64,000 bases of DNA from Lientehia sp934351765. GTDB lineage: Bacteria; Bacillota; Clostridia; Lachnospirales; Lachnospiraceae. The translations under genes were made by a program, and so were the position numbers. The notes beneath the pieces are model-generated. The model made no database searches. It was not told the DNA's origin and was given only the letters and a program-made list of their open reading frames with translations. Positions 1-8,976 of the stretch are shown one piece after another (positions within the stretch are counted from its first letter, which is position 1; every line of letters begins with the position of its first letter). Where the stretch lies: positions 248,001 through 312,000 of the forward strand of contig NZ_JBQKGG010000001.1 of NCBI RefSeq assembly GCF_052118925.1, written 5' to 3'.

Positions 1-1022
1 CTGATGATCTCGCCCTCATATAAAGTCAAAGCTGCCCCCTCCAGCACATCGGGAGAATCCTTTTCGTAGCGGAAACAGACCTCCTTCATGCGCATGGCAA
101 TCGGACGGTCTGTCACAGGACTTCCGCCGTTTTTTTCCTTCAGCCCGGAAAGACTTCGGATCCGGTTCTCATAATTCTTTTCCAGAAAGGCCCGTCCCTC
201 CCGCACCGTCAGTGGACAGCCATCTTCCTCTGCGTCCAGTCCGTGATAAATCCGAACCGCACTGGGAAGCCCGCAGAGCATTTTGTGATTCTGATCGATC
301 CGCTTTAGATCTCTGCCCGCCTGAGCCGGAGGCTCCGCTAAAAGAAGCTTCCCGTGATCCATTACAAGTACACGGTCAGCTGCCGGAAAGACCTCTTCCA
401 GCCGGTGCTCCGTCATAAGGATCGTCAGACCAAGATCCTTATTGATCTTTTGCAGCGTATTGATGAAATCCGATGCCGCAATGGGATCCAGCTGGCTGGT
501 GGGCTCGTCCAGGATCAGAAGCTTCGGCTGCATGACCATGATGGACGCCAGGTTTAAAAGCTGCTTCTGGCCGCCGGAAAGCTCCGTGGTCTTTTTGCGG
601 AACCAGTCATCGATTCCAAAAAAGCAGGCCATCTCTGCCACACGGCGGCGGATCACCTGGGTCGGTACCCCCATGTTTTCCAGACCAAAGGCCAGCTCAT
701 GCCAGACCTTGTCGGTCACGATCTGATTTTCCGGGTTCTGGAGCACGTAGCCGATCTGACAGGCCGCCTCCGCCTCCGAAAGCTCCTCCTGGCGGATTCC
801 ATGAAAGAAAATCTCTCCGCTTTTCTCTCCGTGAGGAGAAAGCTCCCGTTTTAAGAGCTTTAAAAGCGTTGTTTTTCCGCAGCCGGATTCCCCGCAGAGT
901 ACAATAAATTCCCCCTCCTCCACCGAAAAGGACACATGCTCCAGCGCCGGTCCCGCTTCTCCCGTCATGGCTCGCTGCTTCGGGTATGTAAAGGTCAGAT
1001 CTCGGACGCTTAATAACTCCAT
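1..1022 (-). CDS. ECF transporter ATPase with two fused ABC domains (C-terminus outside window)
   Basis: Partial: the frame runs off the window at base 1. It energises an energy-coupling-factor (ECF) vitamin/metal importer. The first nucleotide-binding domain is complete: Walker A GESGCGKTT (about residues 44-52), Q-loop LQNPENQ (about 94), signature LSGGQKQ (about 148) and Walker B LLILDEPTSQLD (about 168). Near residue 305 a second domain begins (CFRYEKDSPDVLEG, then YEGEI), so this is a single-chain double ATPase rather than separate EcfA1 and EcfA2. The ATG at 1022 overlaps the end of the T-subunit gene by 13 bp, so the two are coupled. The substrate-binding S subunit is not in the window. 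Cobalamin or another corrinoid is inferred only from the upstream genes and riboswitch. Confidence 0.9.
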   Translation of the reverse strand, partial: MELLSVRDLTFTYPKQRAMTGEAGPALEHVSFSVEEGEFIVLCGESGCGKTTLLKLLKRELSPHGEKSGEIFFHGIRQEELSEAEAACQIGYVLQNPENQIVTDKVWHELAFGLENMGVPTQVIRRRVAEMACFFGIDDWFRKKTTELSGGQKQLLNLASIMVMQPKLLILDEPTSQLDPIAASDFINTLQKINKDLGLTILMTEHRLEEVFPAADRVLVMDHGKLLLAEPPAQAGRDLKRIDQNHKMLCGLPSAVRIYHGLDAEEDGCPLTVREGRAFLEKNYENRIRSLSGLKEKNGGSPVTDRPIAMRMKEVCFRYEKDSPDVLEGAALTLYEGEII

Positions 1023-1876
1023 TTTCGTTTCTCCTCCAGTTCAATGATTCCGGGTATACAAAAGAATACGAGGATCATGACTGCACTGATCCCCTCCTTC
1101 CAGCCGATGACAAGCTTCATCACATACGGGTAATAAAAAAACGAATAGCCGCCTGCCGAAAAGCAGGTAAAGATTGCTGCGGCAAGCCCGCCGAATACCG
1201 CCAGCAGAATTCCGTCCCTTGTCCGGAATCGGAACAGCGAAAAGCTGGTACGCCCGGGATGCCCATACCCCCGCGCCTTCATGGCATCCGCCGTGTCGAT
1301 GGAATTCTCCATAGACCAGGCCACCAGACTGTCAAAGACCCGCATGCCGCTTCTCATCTTGTCAGTAATCCCGTCCGACGGATACAGCCCCATGGTTTTC
1401 TGAGTCTGGCTGATCTTCCGGATCTGAAGCTTAAATAACGGAATAAACCGGAAGGTCATAGACAGGATCAGCCCCAGCTTCGGAATGGTCTTTCCGAACA
1501 GATACAGAAATTTATCGGTGGTTAAGATCGACCCATAGCATTTACACCACAAAAGCACACTGATGATCATCAGGGAAGACATGCCGCCATAGATCATGGA
1601 CTCCAGCGTTACCGGATTGTCATTTAAGAAAAACAGGAGCGTTTCCCCGTCATGGACAAACAGCGGATTGGCCAGGGACAGGAGCACAAAAATCCCAAGA
1701 CAGAATAATAGTTCCGAAAAAAACTTTTTCCAGCCGAACATGGCCAGAAACAATAAAAAGCTGCCGATGAGAGACGCTGCGATCACAAAGGGATGAAGGC
1801 TGATCATGGAAAACACAAGCGCCAGCCCGTATCCCAGAAAGAGGAGCGCCGGGTGATAGCTCTCGTATCCCTTCAT
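1010..1876 (-). CDS. ECF transporter T component (EcfT, CbiQ family)
   Basis: Transmembrane coupling subunit linking the ATPases to a substrate-binding S component in the membrane. About 288 residues with several hydrophobic segments (from residue 10 onwards), and the family coupling motifs ADAMKARGYG (about residue 200) and a basic GRTSFS stretch just after it. Start chosen at 1876: GGAGG lies 7 bp upstream, and the ATG overlaps the TGA of the preceding DUF4430 gene (ATGA). A longer frame upstream lacks a good ribosome site. Translational coupling to both neighbours argues that DUF4430 protein, EcfT and ATPase work together. Confidence 0.92.
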   Translation of the reverse strand: MKGYESYHPALLFLGYGLALVFSMISLHPFVIAASLIGSFLLFLAMFGWKKFFSELLFCLGIFVLLSLANPLFVHDGETLLFFLNDNPVTLESMIYGGMSSLMIISVLLWCKCYGSILTTDKFLYLFGKTIPKLGLILSMTFRFIPLFKLQIRKISQTQKTMGLYPSDGITDKMRSGMRVFDSLVAWSMENSIDTADAMKARGYGHPGRTSFSLFRFRTRDGILLAVFGGLAAAIFTCFSAGGYSFFYYPYVMKLVIGWKEGISAVMILVFFCIPGIIELEEKRKWSY

Positions 1877-2478
1877 GGCACATCCTCCTTTTCTGTTTCG
1901 CCTTCTGTCTCCTCGATTCCCTGCTTCTTTTTTGTCATGTAATCGTCCCCCACATCTTTTCCCAGATCGCAGGTATAGACCCATTCAATAACATCGCCAT
2001 TCTCCAGCTTATAGGCACCGCAGCCCTTCCCCGGAAATTCTCCGTTGACCTTATACATCCAGCCGGAAAGCTCGCCGCAGGCCCGGTCGTATAAATGATT
2101 GATGCCGCGGATAAAAATGGTGCCATAGACATTGGCATCAGCCCCCTGGTGCTCCATCTGGATCCCCTTATAGCGGCAGGCACGGTTCAGAACATCATAG
2201 ACGGTATCGCCTTTCCGCAGGACAAAGGTTGTCTCCGGAAGGATCCAGCCGTCCTTCGGTACATATTTTTCGTCCTGGAGCTGCCTGCTCAGCTTCCTCC
2301 AGTTCTGCTCCTCCCGCACGGTAGAGCAGTTGATGCTTAAGGTCACCGTCTCCGAATCGGGGCCGATGTCCTCCATGTGCGTCATATAATATTCATCAAC
2401 TGACTGGATCCTGATCCCCTTGGCTAAAAAGAGGATCAGAACCACGATCAGTCCGGCAAACAGTACTTTTTTCTTCAT
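1873..2478 (-). CDS. Membrane-tethered DUF4430 (transcobalamin C-terminal-like) protein
   Basis: 201 residues. An N-terminal hydrophobic segment (about residues 4-22) followed by an extracytoplasmic domain. The core carries the DUF4430 hallmarks: GDTVYDVLNRAC (about 103), GWMYKVNGE (about 153) and LENGDVIEWVYT (about 173). DUF4430 is related to the beta domain of human transcobalamin and intrinsic factor, which closes over cobalamin. The stop overlaps the EcfT start by 4 bp, and the alpha/alpha-barrel protein upstream (2485-3957) resembles the other half of transcobalamin. I infer a substrate-capture role for the ECF importer. Corrinoid binding itself is not demonstrated by the sequence. Confidence 0.85.
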   Translation of the reverse strand: MKKKVLFAGLIVVLILFLAKGIRIQSVDEYYMTHMEDIGPDSETVTLSINCSTVREEQNWRKLSRQLQDEKYVPKDGWILPETTFVLRKGDTVYDVLNRACRYKGIQMEHQGADANVYGTIFIRGINHLYDRACGELSGWMYKVNGEFPGKGCGAYKLENGDVIEWVYTCDLGKDVGDDYMTKKKQGIEETEGETEKEDVP

Positions 2479-2484
2479 TGGCTC

Positions 2485-3957
2485 TTACCAGTCATCGTCC
2501 TCATCGTCATCGTTTTCCAGCTCTGCTGATCCGCTGCCTTTTTTCTTCGTCCCCTTTTTCTTATCCTTTAACAGGAAGAATAAGAAGAGGACTGCCAGGA
2601 TCACAACCGCAGCCGCGATACAGACTGTCAAAAGCACCGCGCGGTTTCCGCTGTCCGCCTCTGCCTGCTCCCCGCTTTTTTCCGTCTCCGGCTCTGTCTG
2701 TTCCGGAAGCTTCTCTGCCGCCGCATCGATCTGTGTCTGATCCACAGAATATGCCACATCGTTCTTCATATCAAAAATCCGGCTTCCACCGGTCTTTAAC
2801 CGGTACAGAGCCTCCAGAGCGTACAGCGCCTGATAGCTGGCCATATTATTTCCCTCGGTCTCCGCATACTCGCCGCTGTCTGTATGGACGATGCTGCCGT
2901 CTGCAAGCCGGAAGGAAATCTGCCCGTCCACCAGGGTCTTTCCGTTCTTCATGAACTGCCCGTCTGTCTCCGGATCCCGTCCCCAGGCGCACAGTGCCAT
3001 GATCGCCCAGCTGGTGCTCTCCGAAGTCGGCGTATCATAGGTCAGCATGGTGCCGTCCTCGCTTTCCAGCTCTGCCAGGCAGGCAAAGGCCTTTTCAGAC
3101 GCTTCCTTTACGGTTGTCGTCACCTCTTCTTTCGTGACCGCACTGGTAAAGGTATACGTCTTATCGGAATCCCCGTAGGGCGCCAGAGCCGTCAGAGTCA
3201 TGGAGGTTAAATCCACATCGGAATCATCGGTTAAGATCAGTCCGAAGCCGCCGTCTGCCAGCTGGCGCTCCAGAAGCGCCGTGATAAACGCCTCCTGGTT
3301 CCATTCGGCGTCCGCAGGCACGTTCCAGTTTCCGGCATCGGCCGTCAGAAGTGCCCAGATATAGCCGTTGATCCCCTGCTTTCCAGGCTCGCCGAATACA
3401 CTGGTATGCCACAGATGATCCTTTAACAGGTTGATGGGATTTCCCTCCGGATCGGTTCCGAACTGCTCCGGATTGCCGCCGCAGGCTTTAATGGTCAGGA
3501 TCATACGATAGATATCGGAAACCAGAAGGCTTCCCTGATACTTCTCCGGGTCTGCATAAATAGCTTCCACCGTCTCCTGCATTCTCGCCAGATAGGAGGC
3601 CCTGTCTCCCTCGATTCCCATTCGGCTTGCACTAAAAGCGAACCAGTCGCTGGCCGGATCACCGGCCTTGTCTACGAAGGCACCGGCAAATAATTCCTTT
3701 TCTCCGATGAGGCTCTTCTTCCAGTCTATGATCCCGTCTTCAATTCCCCGGATCTCGTCCGCCGTATAGGAATGTCCCTGGGAAGCTGCATCGGTGCTCC
3801 CTCCGGTTCCTGCCGCTCCGGCATCCGTTTCTGCCGATGCAAAGCAGCGGTTTCCGGCAGGAGGTGTTCCCTCCGCATATGCGGTTCCCGGTGTCTGGAA
3901 CAGGAGGGCTGCTGCCAGGATCACGGCAAACAGCGTTGTTTTCCACGTTTTTTTCAT
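2485..3957 (-). CDS. Secreted alpha/alpha-barrel protein (transcobalamin alpha-domain / prenyltransferase-repeat fold) with C-terminal membrane anchor
   Basis: 490 residues. Signal peptide (1-28, ending TAYA), a low-complexity G/A/T linker, then an alpha-helical repeat region with typical alpha6/alpha6-barrel motifs: LADGGFGL (about 235), DVDLTSMTLTALAPY (about 246), ESTSWAIMALCAWG (about 315) and MASYQALYALEALYRL (about 375). The same fold occurs in squalene cyclase/prenyltransferase beta subunits and in the cobalamin-binding alpha domain of intrinsic factor. After a Q/E-rich linker comes one membrane span (about 443-464) and a Lys/Glu/Asp-rich tail, so the barrel is displayed outside. The adjacent DUF4430 gene supports the transcobalamin reading over an enzyme; no terpene cyclase DXDD motif was noticed. 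Confidence 0.8.
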   Translation of the reverse strand: MKKTWKTTLFAVILAAALLFQTPGTAYAEGTPPAGNRCFASAETDAGAAGTGGSTDAASQGHSYTADEIRGIEDGIIDWKKSLIGEKELFAGAFVDKAGDPASDWFAFSASRMGIEGDRASYLARMQETVEAIYADPEKYQGSLLVSDIYRMILTIKACGGNPEQFGTDPEGNPINLLKDHLWHTSVFGEPGKQGINGYIWALLTADAGNWNVPADAEWNQEAFITALLERQLADGGFGLILTDDSDVDLTSMTLTALAPYGDSDKTYTFTSAVTKEEVTTTVKEASEKAFACLAELESEDGTMLTYDTPTSESTSWAIMALCAWGRDPETDGQFMKNGKTLVDGQISFRLADGSIVHTDSGEYAETEGNNMASYQALYALEALYRLKTGGSRIFDMKNDVAYSVDQTQIDAAAEKLPEQTEPETEKSGEQAEADSGNRAVLLTVCIAAAVVILAVLFLFFLLKDKKKGTKKKGSGSAELENDDDEDDDW

Positions 3958-3981
3958 AATCTGCCTCTCTTTTTCGTTTTA

Positions 3982-6900
3982 TTAAAACCGGACATGCTTA
4001 GACCGGCGCTTTTTCGATGCCGCCAGAAGGGCTGCTCCGGCCGCCGCAGTCACCAGGGCCAGGGCTCCGAAGATCACACCAAGGATCAGAACCCTTCTCC
4101 TTTCCTTCCCGGTCTCTCGGAGCTGTTCCAGGATCTTCGACTCCGCCTGAACGGCCTGCTCCGGGGTCAGCTGCGCTTCCAGCCAGTCGGGAAGCCCTGT
4201 CTCTGCCGCGGCTTCGGTTTCCTCCGCAGTATCTCCGGGAAGATCCGTTGCCATTCCGTCTTCTGCGGGAAGATCTGCAGCGGGAAGCTGTCCCGCAGCT
4301 CCGGCTTTGCCGTTTCCTCCGGTCTGCACCGTACCTTCCCGGCCGCCGCCCCGGATCGGCGTTGTCTCTGTTCCCGGATCAACCACCGGTGTCTCCAGTG
4401 CCGCATAGGCCGCCTCTGCATGCTCCAGCACCTCAAAGTTGGTAATCTGGCTCTGCTGCGCCGGGCTCAGTGCATTGTAGGCCGCTCTTGCCTCTGCGAT
4501 CTGGGAACCGCTCTCCCGGCTTACGGTCCCGATCCGGCCGATCAGATCAATCGTATGCTGAATTCCGTATAAGAACTGATACCGGTCCACCGCCTGCTCC
4601 AGTACCTCATAGTTGGATACCAGCGCCTGCTGATTTCCCGTCAGCCCGTTATAGCTCTTCACTGCCGCATCAATGGCATTTTTGCTCTCCAGCGTCACCT
4701 CGCCGATGGCATCGATCAGCTCGAGCACCGGCCGGACTGCCGTTAAATCCTGAAGCATTTCCAGCGCCCTTTGAAGCACCGGATACGTTGTCACCAGAGC
4801 CTTCTGGACATCGGTCAGCGCATCATAGGCCCGCTGTGCCGCAAAAATCGTCTCTTCTTTTTCAAGTGTCACCTCGCCGATGGCTGCAATGGCCGCCGAA
4901 ACGCCATCTGCTTTCAGCTTATTATAAGCCTGTTCCGCTACATCCAGCTCTCCGGCCCGTTCCACCAGTGTTTTCTGCTTCTCGGTGAGCGCATCAAAGG
5001 CCAGTCTTGCCTTCCGGATCGCATCACCACTCTCCTCACCGACCGTACCGATGGCCCCGATGAGCAGATCCACCTGTGCCGCCCGCTCCGTATCCTCCTC
5101 GGTGGGCTCATAAAGCGCCGCCAGCCGCTCCCATTCCGCTTCCGCATCGAGAAGTGTCTGATAAACCGATACCAGTCCCCGTTGTTTTTCCGTCAGGTTG
5201 TCATATGCCAGCCTTGCCAGTTCGATCGAGGTCTTTACATAAGCTGTATAGACCACCTCGCCGATACTCATGATATAACCGTCCACCTGGGCCGCTGCTG
5301 CCATATCCCGCTGGTTCTCCACCTGCCATGCGTCCGGCAGACGGTCAATAGCCTGTCTTGCTTCATCTAACAATCGCTGTACTTCTTCAATCTCGTCCGC
5401 CAGAAGAATATTCTTCCTGGCATTGGCCACCAGGTTTCGGATCTTTGCCTGTTCCTCTTCCCGGTAATTGGTCAGATCCACATAATTTTCCAGCGTCTCA
5501 ATGGCTGCGTCTTTCGCTTCGTTCAGCTGCCGCTCCGCCGTTCCGTCCTTTGTCTCAACGGCAAGGATCTCTGTCTTGGCCGATGTCAGCACCGCATTGA
5601 TGCCTTCCATATCCTCTGCTGCCCGGATTTTTTCCGCCGCAGACGAAACAACCGCCTGGATTGCCGCCCAGTTTTCCGCGGTGTAATCCGTTTCCGACAC
5701 AAAGGTCTGAAGCTCTGAAATGGCTCCCGTCTTAAACTGTTCCAGCGTCATCTGCCAGCTGAGGATCGGATAGCCATTCTGATAACCGAGATAATCATGG
5801 ATAAAGACCGATCCGCCGCCGTTTAACGCATTCAGAATGTCATCGCTCTGAAGCTCCTTTTCCGTCAGGAACTTTCCGGCTGCCGTAAAGTCCGCTGAGG
5901 TTCCCACCAGCGCCCGATTCACCAGGTCGCTGCGCTTCAGGGCATAAATGGTTCCGAAAGAGCCGCTGGAAATGGTCCCGAACACAGCTCCGATGGAAAG
6001 ACCCGAATGTTTCAGATTCACCGGACCGGAGGTATAACACCAGTCCACCTGCGTACTGGAATCCTGAACCCAGCCGCCGATTCCTCCGGCGTGGTTATAA
6101 CCCGTCACATCGCCGGTATTATAGCAGGAACGGATCTGGCAGTCTCTCTGGATCACGCTGCCCACCAGGCCGCCTGCCGTATGGCAGGAAGAGATCTGTC
6201 CGATATTGTAGGACAGCTCCAGAATACTTCCTGTTGACATGCTTCCGATGAGGCCTCCGGCAAAGTAAGTGATTCCGCCTCTGCCCTCAGAGGGAATGGA
6301 AATGCTTCCCTCGTTGCCGCAGCCGGATACCCGCACATATCTGGTCTTTCCGACGATGCCGGCCACTCCGGCGTCCAGAGGCCGGATGTTCTCCACGCTG
6401 ATGCTTACCAGGCTTTTACAGTTTAAGATCTCGTACCGGTTTTCGCTTCCGTTTCCTTGCGCATACCCGGCGATTCCGCCCACATAAGCCGTCCGTCCGT
6501 CTGCCTTGATGGTTCCGGTGACAGTCACATTCTGGATCCTCTGGCCGTTTCCTCCGGCCACATAGCCGAACAGGCCATCGTAGGTATAATACGTATTGAT
6601 ATATAAGCTCCGGACGGTATGCCCGCCTCCGTCAAAGCTTCCGATAAAGGGCTTCTCTGCGCCGATGGGCGTCCAGCTCTTTGCACCCAGGCTGATGTCA
6701 TTGCACAGCTCCGCGCTGATGTCCGTCTCCCCGTCATTTACCGTTTTTGCAAACCAGGCAAGCTCCGCACCGCTTGTGATCTGATAGATCCCGTCAGCAT
6801 TCTGATCCGGAACTGTACAGGTCACGCCGTCCCAGGCCCCTGTCTCCGGGATCTGGTCGATGATGGCATCCATATCAAACTTTGCCTGCTCCATAAGCGA

Positions 6901-8928
6901 TGTGATATCCGCTGTGGTTTTGGCCTTTGTAATGTTCTCCAGCGCCTTTTCCCGTATCTGGCGGATCCGGAACATCCAGGTCACCTCATACTGCTCCTCG
7001 GCCCGGTACTCGCTCACCGTCTGGATCGCACTCTGGCGCACCTCCTCCAGTCGTTTGTCCGCCTCATAGGACAACAGCTTTTCGTCCAGGGCGTCCCTGC
7101 CATCCCGCAGGTTCAGCCGTACCTCCTCTTCCGCAGAAGAATGTTCAATGGTATCCGACCACTTTGTCTTTAATGCTTCCAGCTCATCAAGCTGATTTCT
7201 CGAAAGTCCTTCATTCTGGGACAGAATCTTTTTATAATATTCATTTAATGCGATCACCGCATTGTCAATGGCCTCCGCCAGATCCGTATCGGTGATCTCG
7301 CCCGGCTTCACCTCCGAAAGCTTCTCTCTCGCCTCTGTCATGATCGTCTCGATCTGAGCAAGGGACTGGGACGCATCAATCTGATCGATATAAGTCTTTA
7401 CCAGACCCTCGATGACGGCATAGGTCTTTCCGTACTGATTTCGGTTGCTTTCCGTCAGCCAGCCGTTTAATTCCGCCTTTGCCTCCGCTGCCGCCGCCAG
7501 AAGATCCTCCGGCAGACTCTGCCATGCCAGCTTCGGATATCCGTTGTTTTCCGTATCATGCTTTCCGGACATGACAAAGGCGCTTCCCAGCTTTTCCAGC
7601 AGTGCCGCACTCTTTAACTCGTCCTCCTTCACCATACGGGATTCTCCCAGGATCGTAGTCCCCCGGTTGGTAACTGCTCCCACCGGCCGCAGAGAGCCTT
7701 TGGCATCCGCGAGAGCATAAATGGTTCCGTAAGCACCGCTTTTCAGATAACCGACGGTGCCTCCCCAGTAGCTGTAATCGCTGCGATTGAATACTACGGC
7801 AGAATATGCATGCTCCAGAACCGGCATGGGCGGAAGGACTTCCTGCTTCCACTGGTCATACCCCATCTCCCCGACAATGCCGCCGATCTCATGACCGATG
7901 CTGGTACCGAACCCATCCACATTTCCCAGGTTATAGACATTCCGGATCACGGCCTGCTTCGCCGTTCCGTCGCTGTAAACGCCCGCAGAGGACAAGCGTC
8001 CCGCGATACCTCCAATACCGCCGTTTCCTCTTACGCTTCCGTAATTGGCACTGGTCAAAACCTCCGCACCGCTCTTCACGGCTCCGGCGATTCCGCCCAC
8101 ATAAAGATAGCCCTGTACCGTGGCATGGTTTACGCAGTTGGTCACCTGCCCGTGGATTCCATAAACCAGACCGGCAATTCCGCCCGTATGGTTCTGGGCA
8201 AAGCTGATGGTCGTTGACAGCTTTCCGTAGTTCTCACAATTGGTCACCAGACCGCTGCAGATGCCGACCACACCGCCGCTGTTGCGGTACATGGCATTCC
8301 CCTCCATGGTGGTCCGCGCATAGTTCACACAGCCGGTGATCTGGCCGCTTTTTAAATAACCGGCAATGCCGCCGCTGCCTGCATACAGCTCTTCTCTGGC
8401 ACTGTCCGTCTCATAATTGCCATAGTTCTGGAACACTTTTCCGAGAACAGTCACGTTCTTGACCGTGCCACCGTCGATGACACCAAACAGTCCCGCATAC
8501 CGCCGATCCGGATCCTTCAGACTGATCTCGGTCCGCAGATAGACTACCCGCTGGCCGTTTCCGTCAAATACCCCCTTATAGGGATGCTCCTGTGTGTCAC
8601 CGATCATGATCCACCGGTAAGACGTATGATAACTGTTCAGGTAAATATCCTGCTCCAGCCGGCCGTTGATCTCGCCGTTTCCCCGATTGACCTCGGCGGC
8701 AAACCAGGCAAGCTCTGCTCCGGTCCGGATCAGATAGGTTCCGTTTTCGTCCAGCTCCGGCATGGTAAGCGTCTTCCCGTCCCAGGGATTTTCCACCGAT
8801 GCCGCCTTTACCTCACTGCACAGGCTGAATACCGGTGTCCCCACCAGAAGGGCGGCAAGAAACAGAGCAGTCAGACGCCGCCCCAGCCGTTTTCCGGCCT
8901 TTTGTTTCCATTTCCAGTTTCGTTCCAT
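3982..8928 (-). CDS. Giant surface protein with GLUG repeats and helical-hairpin repeats
   Basis: 1648 residues. Signal peptide (about 1-45, ending SEVKA). Two GLUG-rich beta regions (about 100-480 and 690-1070), each opened by a WDGKTLTMP / WDGVTCTVP lead and containing repeated GGIAG, GGVVG and GGLIG motifs. These alternate with alpha-helical regions; the stretch of about 1185-1530 holds at least five copies of a roughly 65-residue unit with the pattern IGEV...A..AY..LT..Q..LV. A G/A/E linker precedes a membrane span (about 1610-1632) and a basic tail. No LPXTG was seen. ATG at 8928 has GGAGG 6 bp upstream; a longer frame to 8976 is less likely. Adhesion or scaffold role is likely from the family; the ligand is unknown. 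Confidence 0.85.
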   Translation of the reverse strand: MERNWKWKQKAGKRLGRRLTALFLAALLVGTPVFSLCSEVKAASVENPWDGKTLTMPELDENGTYLIRTGAELAWFAAEVNRGNGEINGRLEQDIYLNSYHTSYRWIMIGDTQEHPYKGVFDGNGQRVVYLRTEISLKDPDRRYAGLFGVIDGGTVKNVTVLGKVFQNYGNYETDSAREELYAGSGGIAGYLKSGQITGCVNYARTTMEGNAMYRNSGGVVGICSGLVTNCENYGKLSTTISFAQNHTGGIAGLVYGIHGQVTNCVNHATVQGYLYVGGIAGAVKSGAEVLTSANYGSVRGNGGIGGIAGRLSSAGVYSDGTAKQAVIRNVYNLGNVDGFGTSIGHEIGGIVGEMGYDQWKQEVLPPMPVLEHAYSAVVFNRSDYSYWGGTVGYLKSGAYGTIYALADAKGSLRPVGAVTNRGTTILGESRMVKEDELKSAALLEKLGSAFVMSGKHDTENNGYPKLAWQSLPEDLLAAAAEAKAELNGWLTESNRNQYGKTYAVIEGLVKTYIDQIDASQSLAQIETIMTEAREKLSEVKPGEITDTDLAEAIDNAVIALNEYYKKILSQNEGLSRNQLDELEALKTKWSDTIEHSSAEEEVRLNLRDGRDALDEKLLSYEADKRLEEVRQSAIQTVSEYRAEEQYEVTWMFRIRQIREKALENITKAKTTADITSLMEQAKFDMDAIIDQIPETGAWDGVTCTVPDQNADGIYQITSGAELAWFAKTVNDGETDISAELCNDISLGAKSWTPIGAEKPFIGSFDGGGHTVRSLYINTYYTYDGLFGYVAGGNGQRIQNVTVTGTIKADGRTAYVGGIAGYAQGNGSENRYEILNCKSLVSISVENIRPLDAGVAGIVGKTRYVRVSGCGNEGSISIPSEGRGGITYFAGGLIGSMSTGSILELSYNIGQISSCHTAGGLVGSVIQRDCQIRSCYNTGDVTGYNHAGGIGGWVQDSSTQVDWCYTSGPVNLKHSGLSIGAVFGTISSGSFGTIYALKRSDLVNRALVGTSADFTAAGKFLTEKELQSDDILNALNGGGSVFIHDYLGYQNGYPILSWQMTLEQFKTGAISELQTFVSETDYTAENWAAIQAVVSSAAEKIRAAEDMEGINAVLTSAKTEILAVETKDGTAERQLNEAKDAAIETLENYVDLTNYREEEQAKIRNLVANARKNILLADEIEEVQRLLDEARQAIDRLPDAWQVENQRDMAAAAQVDGYIMSIGEVVYTAYVKTSIELARLAYDNLTEKQRGLVSVYQTLLDAEAEWERLAALYEPTEEDTERAAQVDLLIGAIGTVGEESGDAIRKARLAFDALTEKQKTLVERAGELDVAEQAYNKLKADGVSAAIAAIGEVTLEKEETIFAAQRAYDALTDVQKALVTTYPVLQRALEMLQDLTAVRPVLELIDAIGEVTLESKNAIDAAVKSYNGLTGNQQALVSNYEVLEQAVDRYQFLYGIQHTIDLIGRIGTVSRESGSQIAEARAAYNALSPAQQSQITNFEVLEHAEAAYAALETPVVDPGTETTPIRGGGREGTVQTGGNGKAGAAGQLPAADLPAEDGMATDLPGDTAEETEAAAETGLPDWLEAQLTPEQAVQAESKILEQLRETGKERRRVLILGVIFGALALVTAAAGAALLAASKKRRSKHVRF

Positions 8929-8976
8929 GTACTGCCTCCGTTCTCGTTTCTGCTTACTTCTGCCTTCCTCTTGCAT

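Noticed and set aside
2485..3957. Terpene cyclase or squalene-hopene cyclase
   Set aside because: Only the barrel repeats match; no DXDD motif was seen, and the protein is secreted, membrane-anchored and next to DUF4430 and ECF genes.
3772..4572. 266-codon open frame on the plus strand
   Set aside because: Spans parts of two well-supported minus-strand genes and has a low-complexity Arg/Ser/Pro composition typical of antisense frames.
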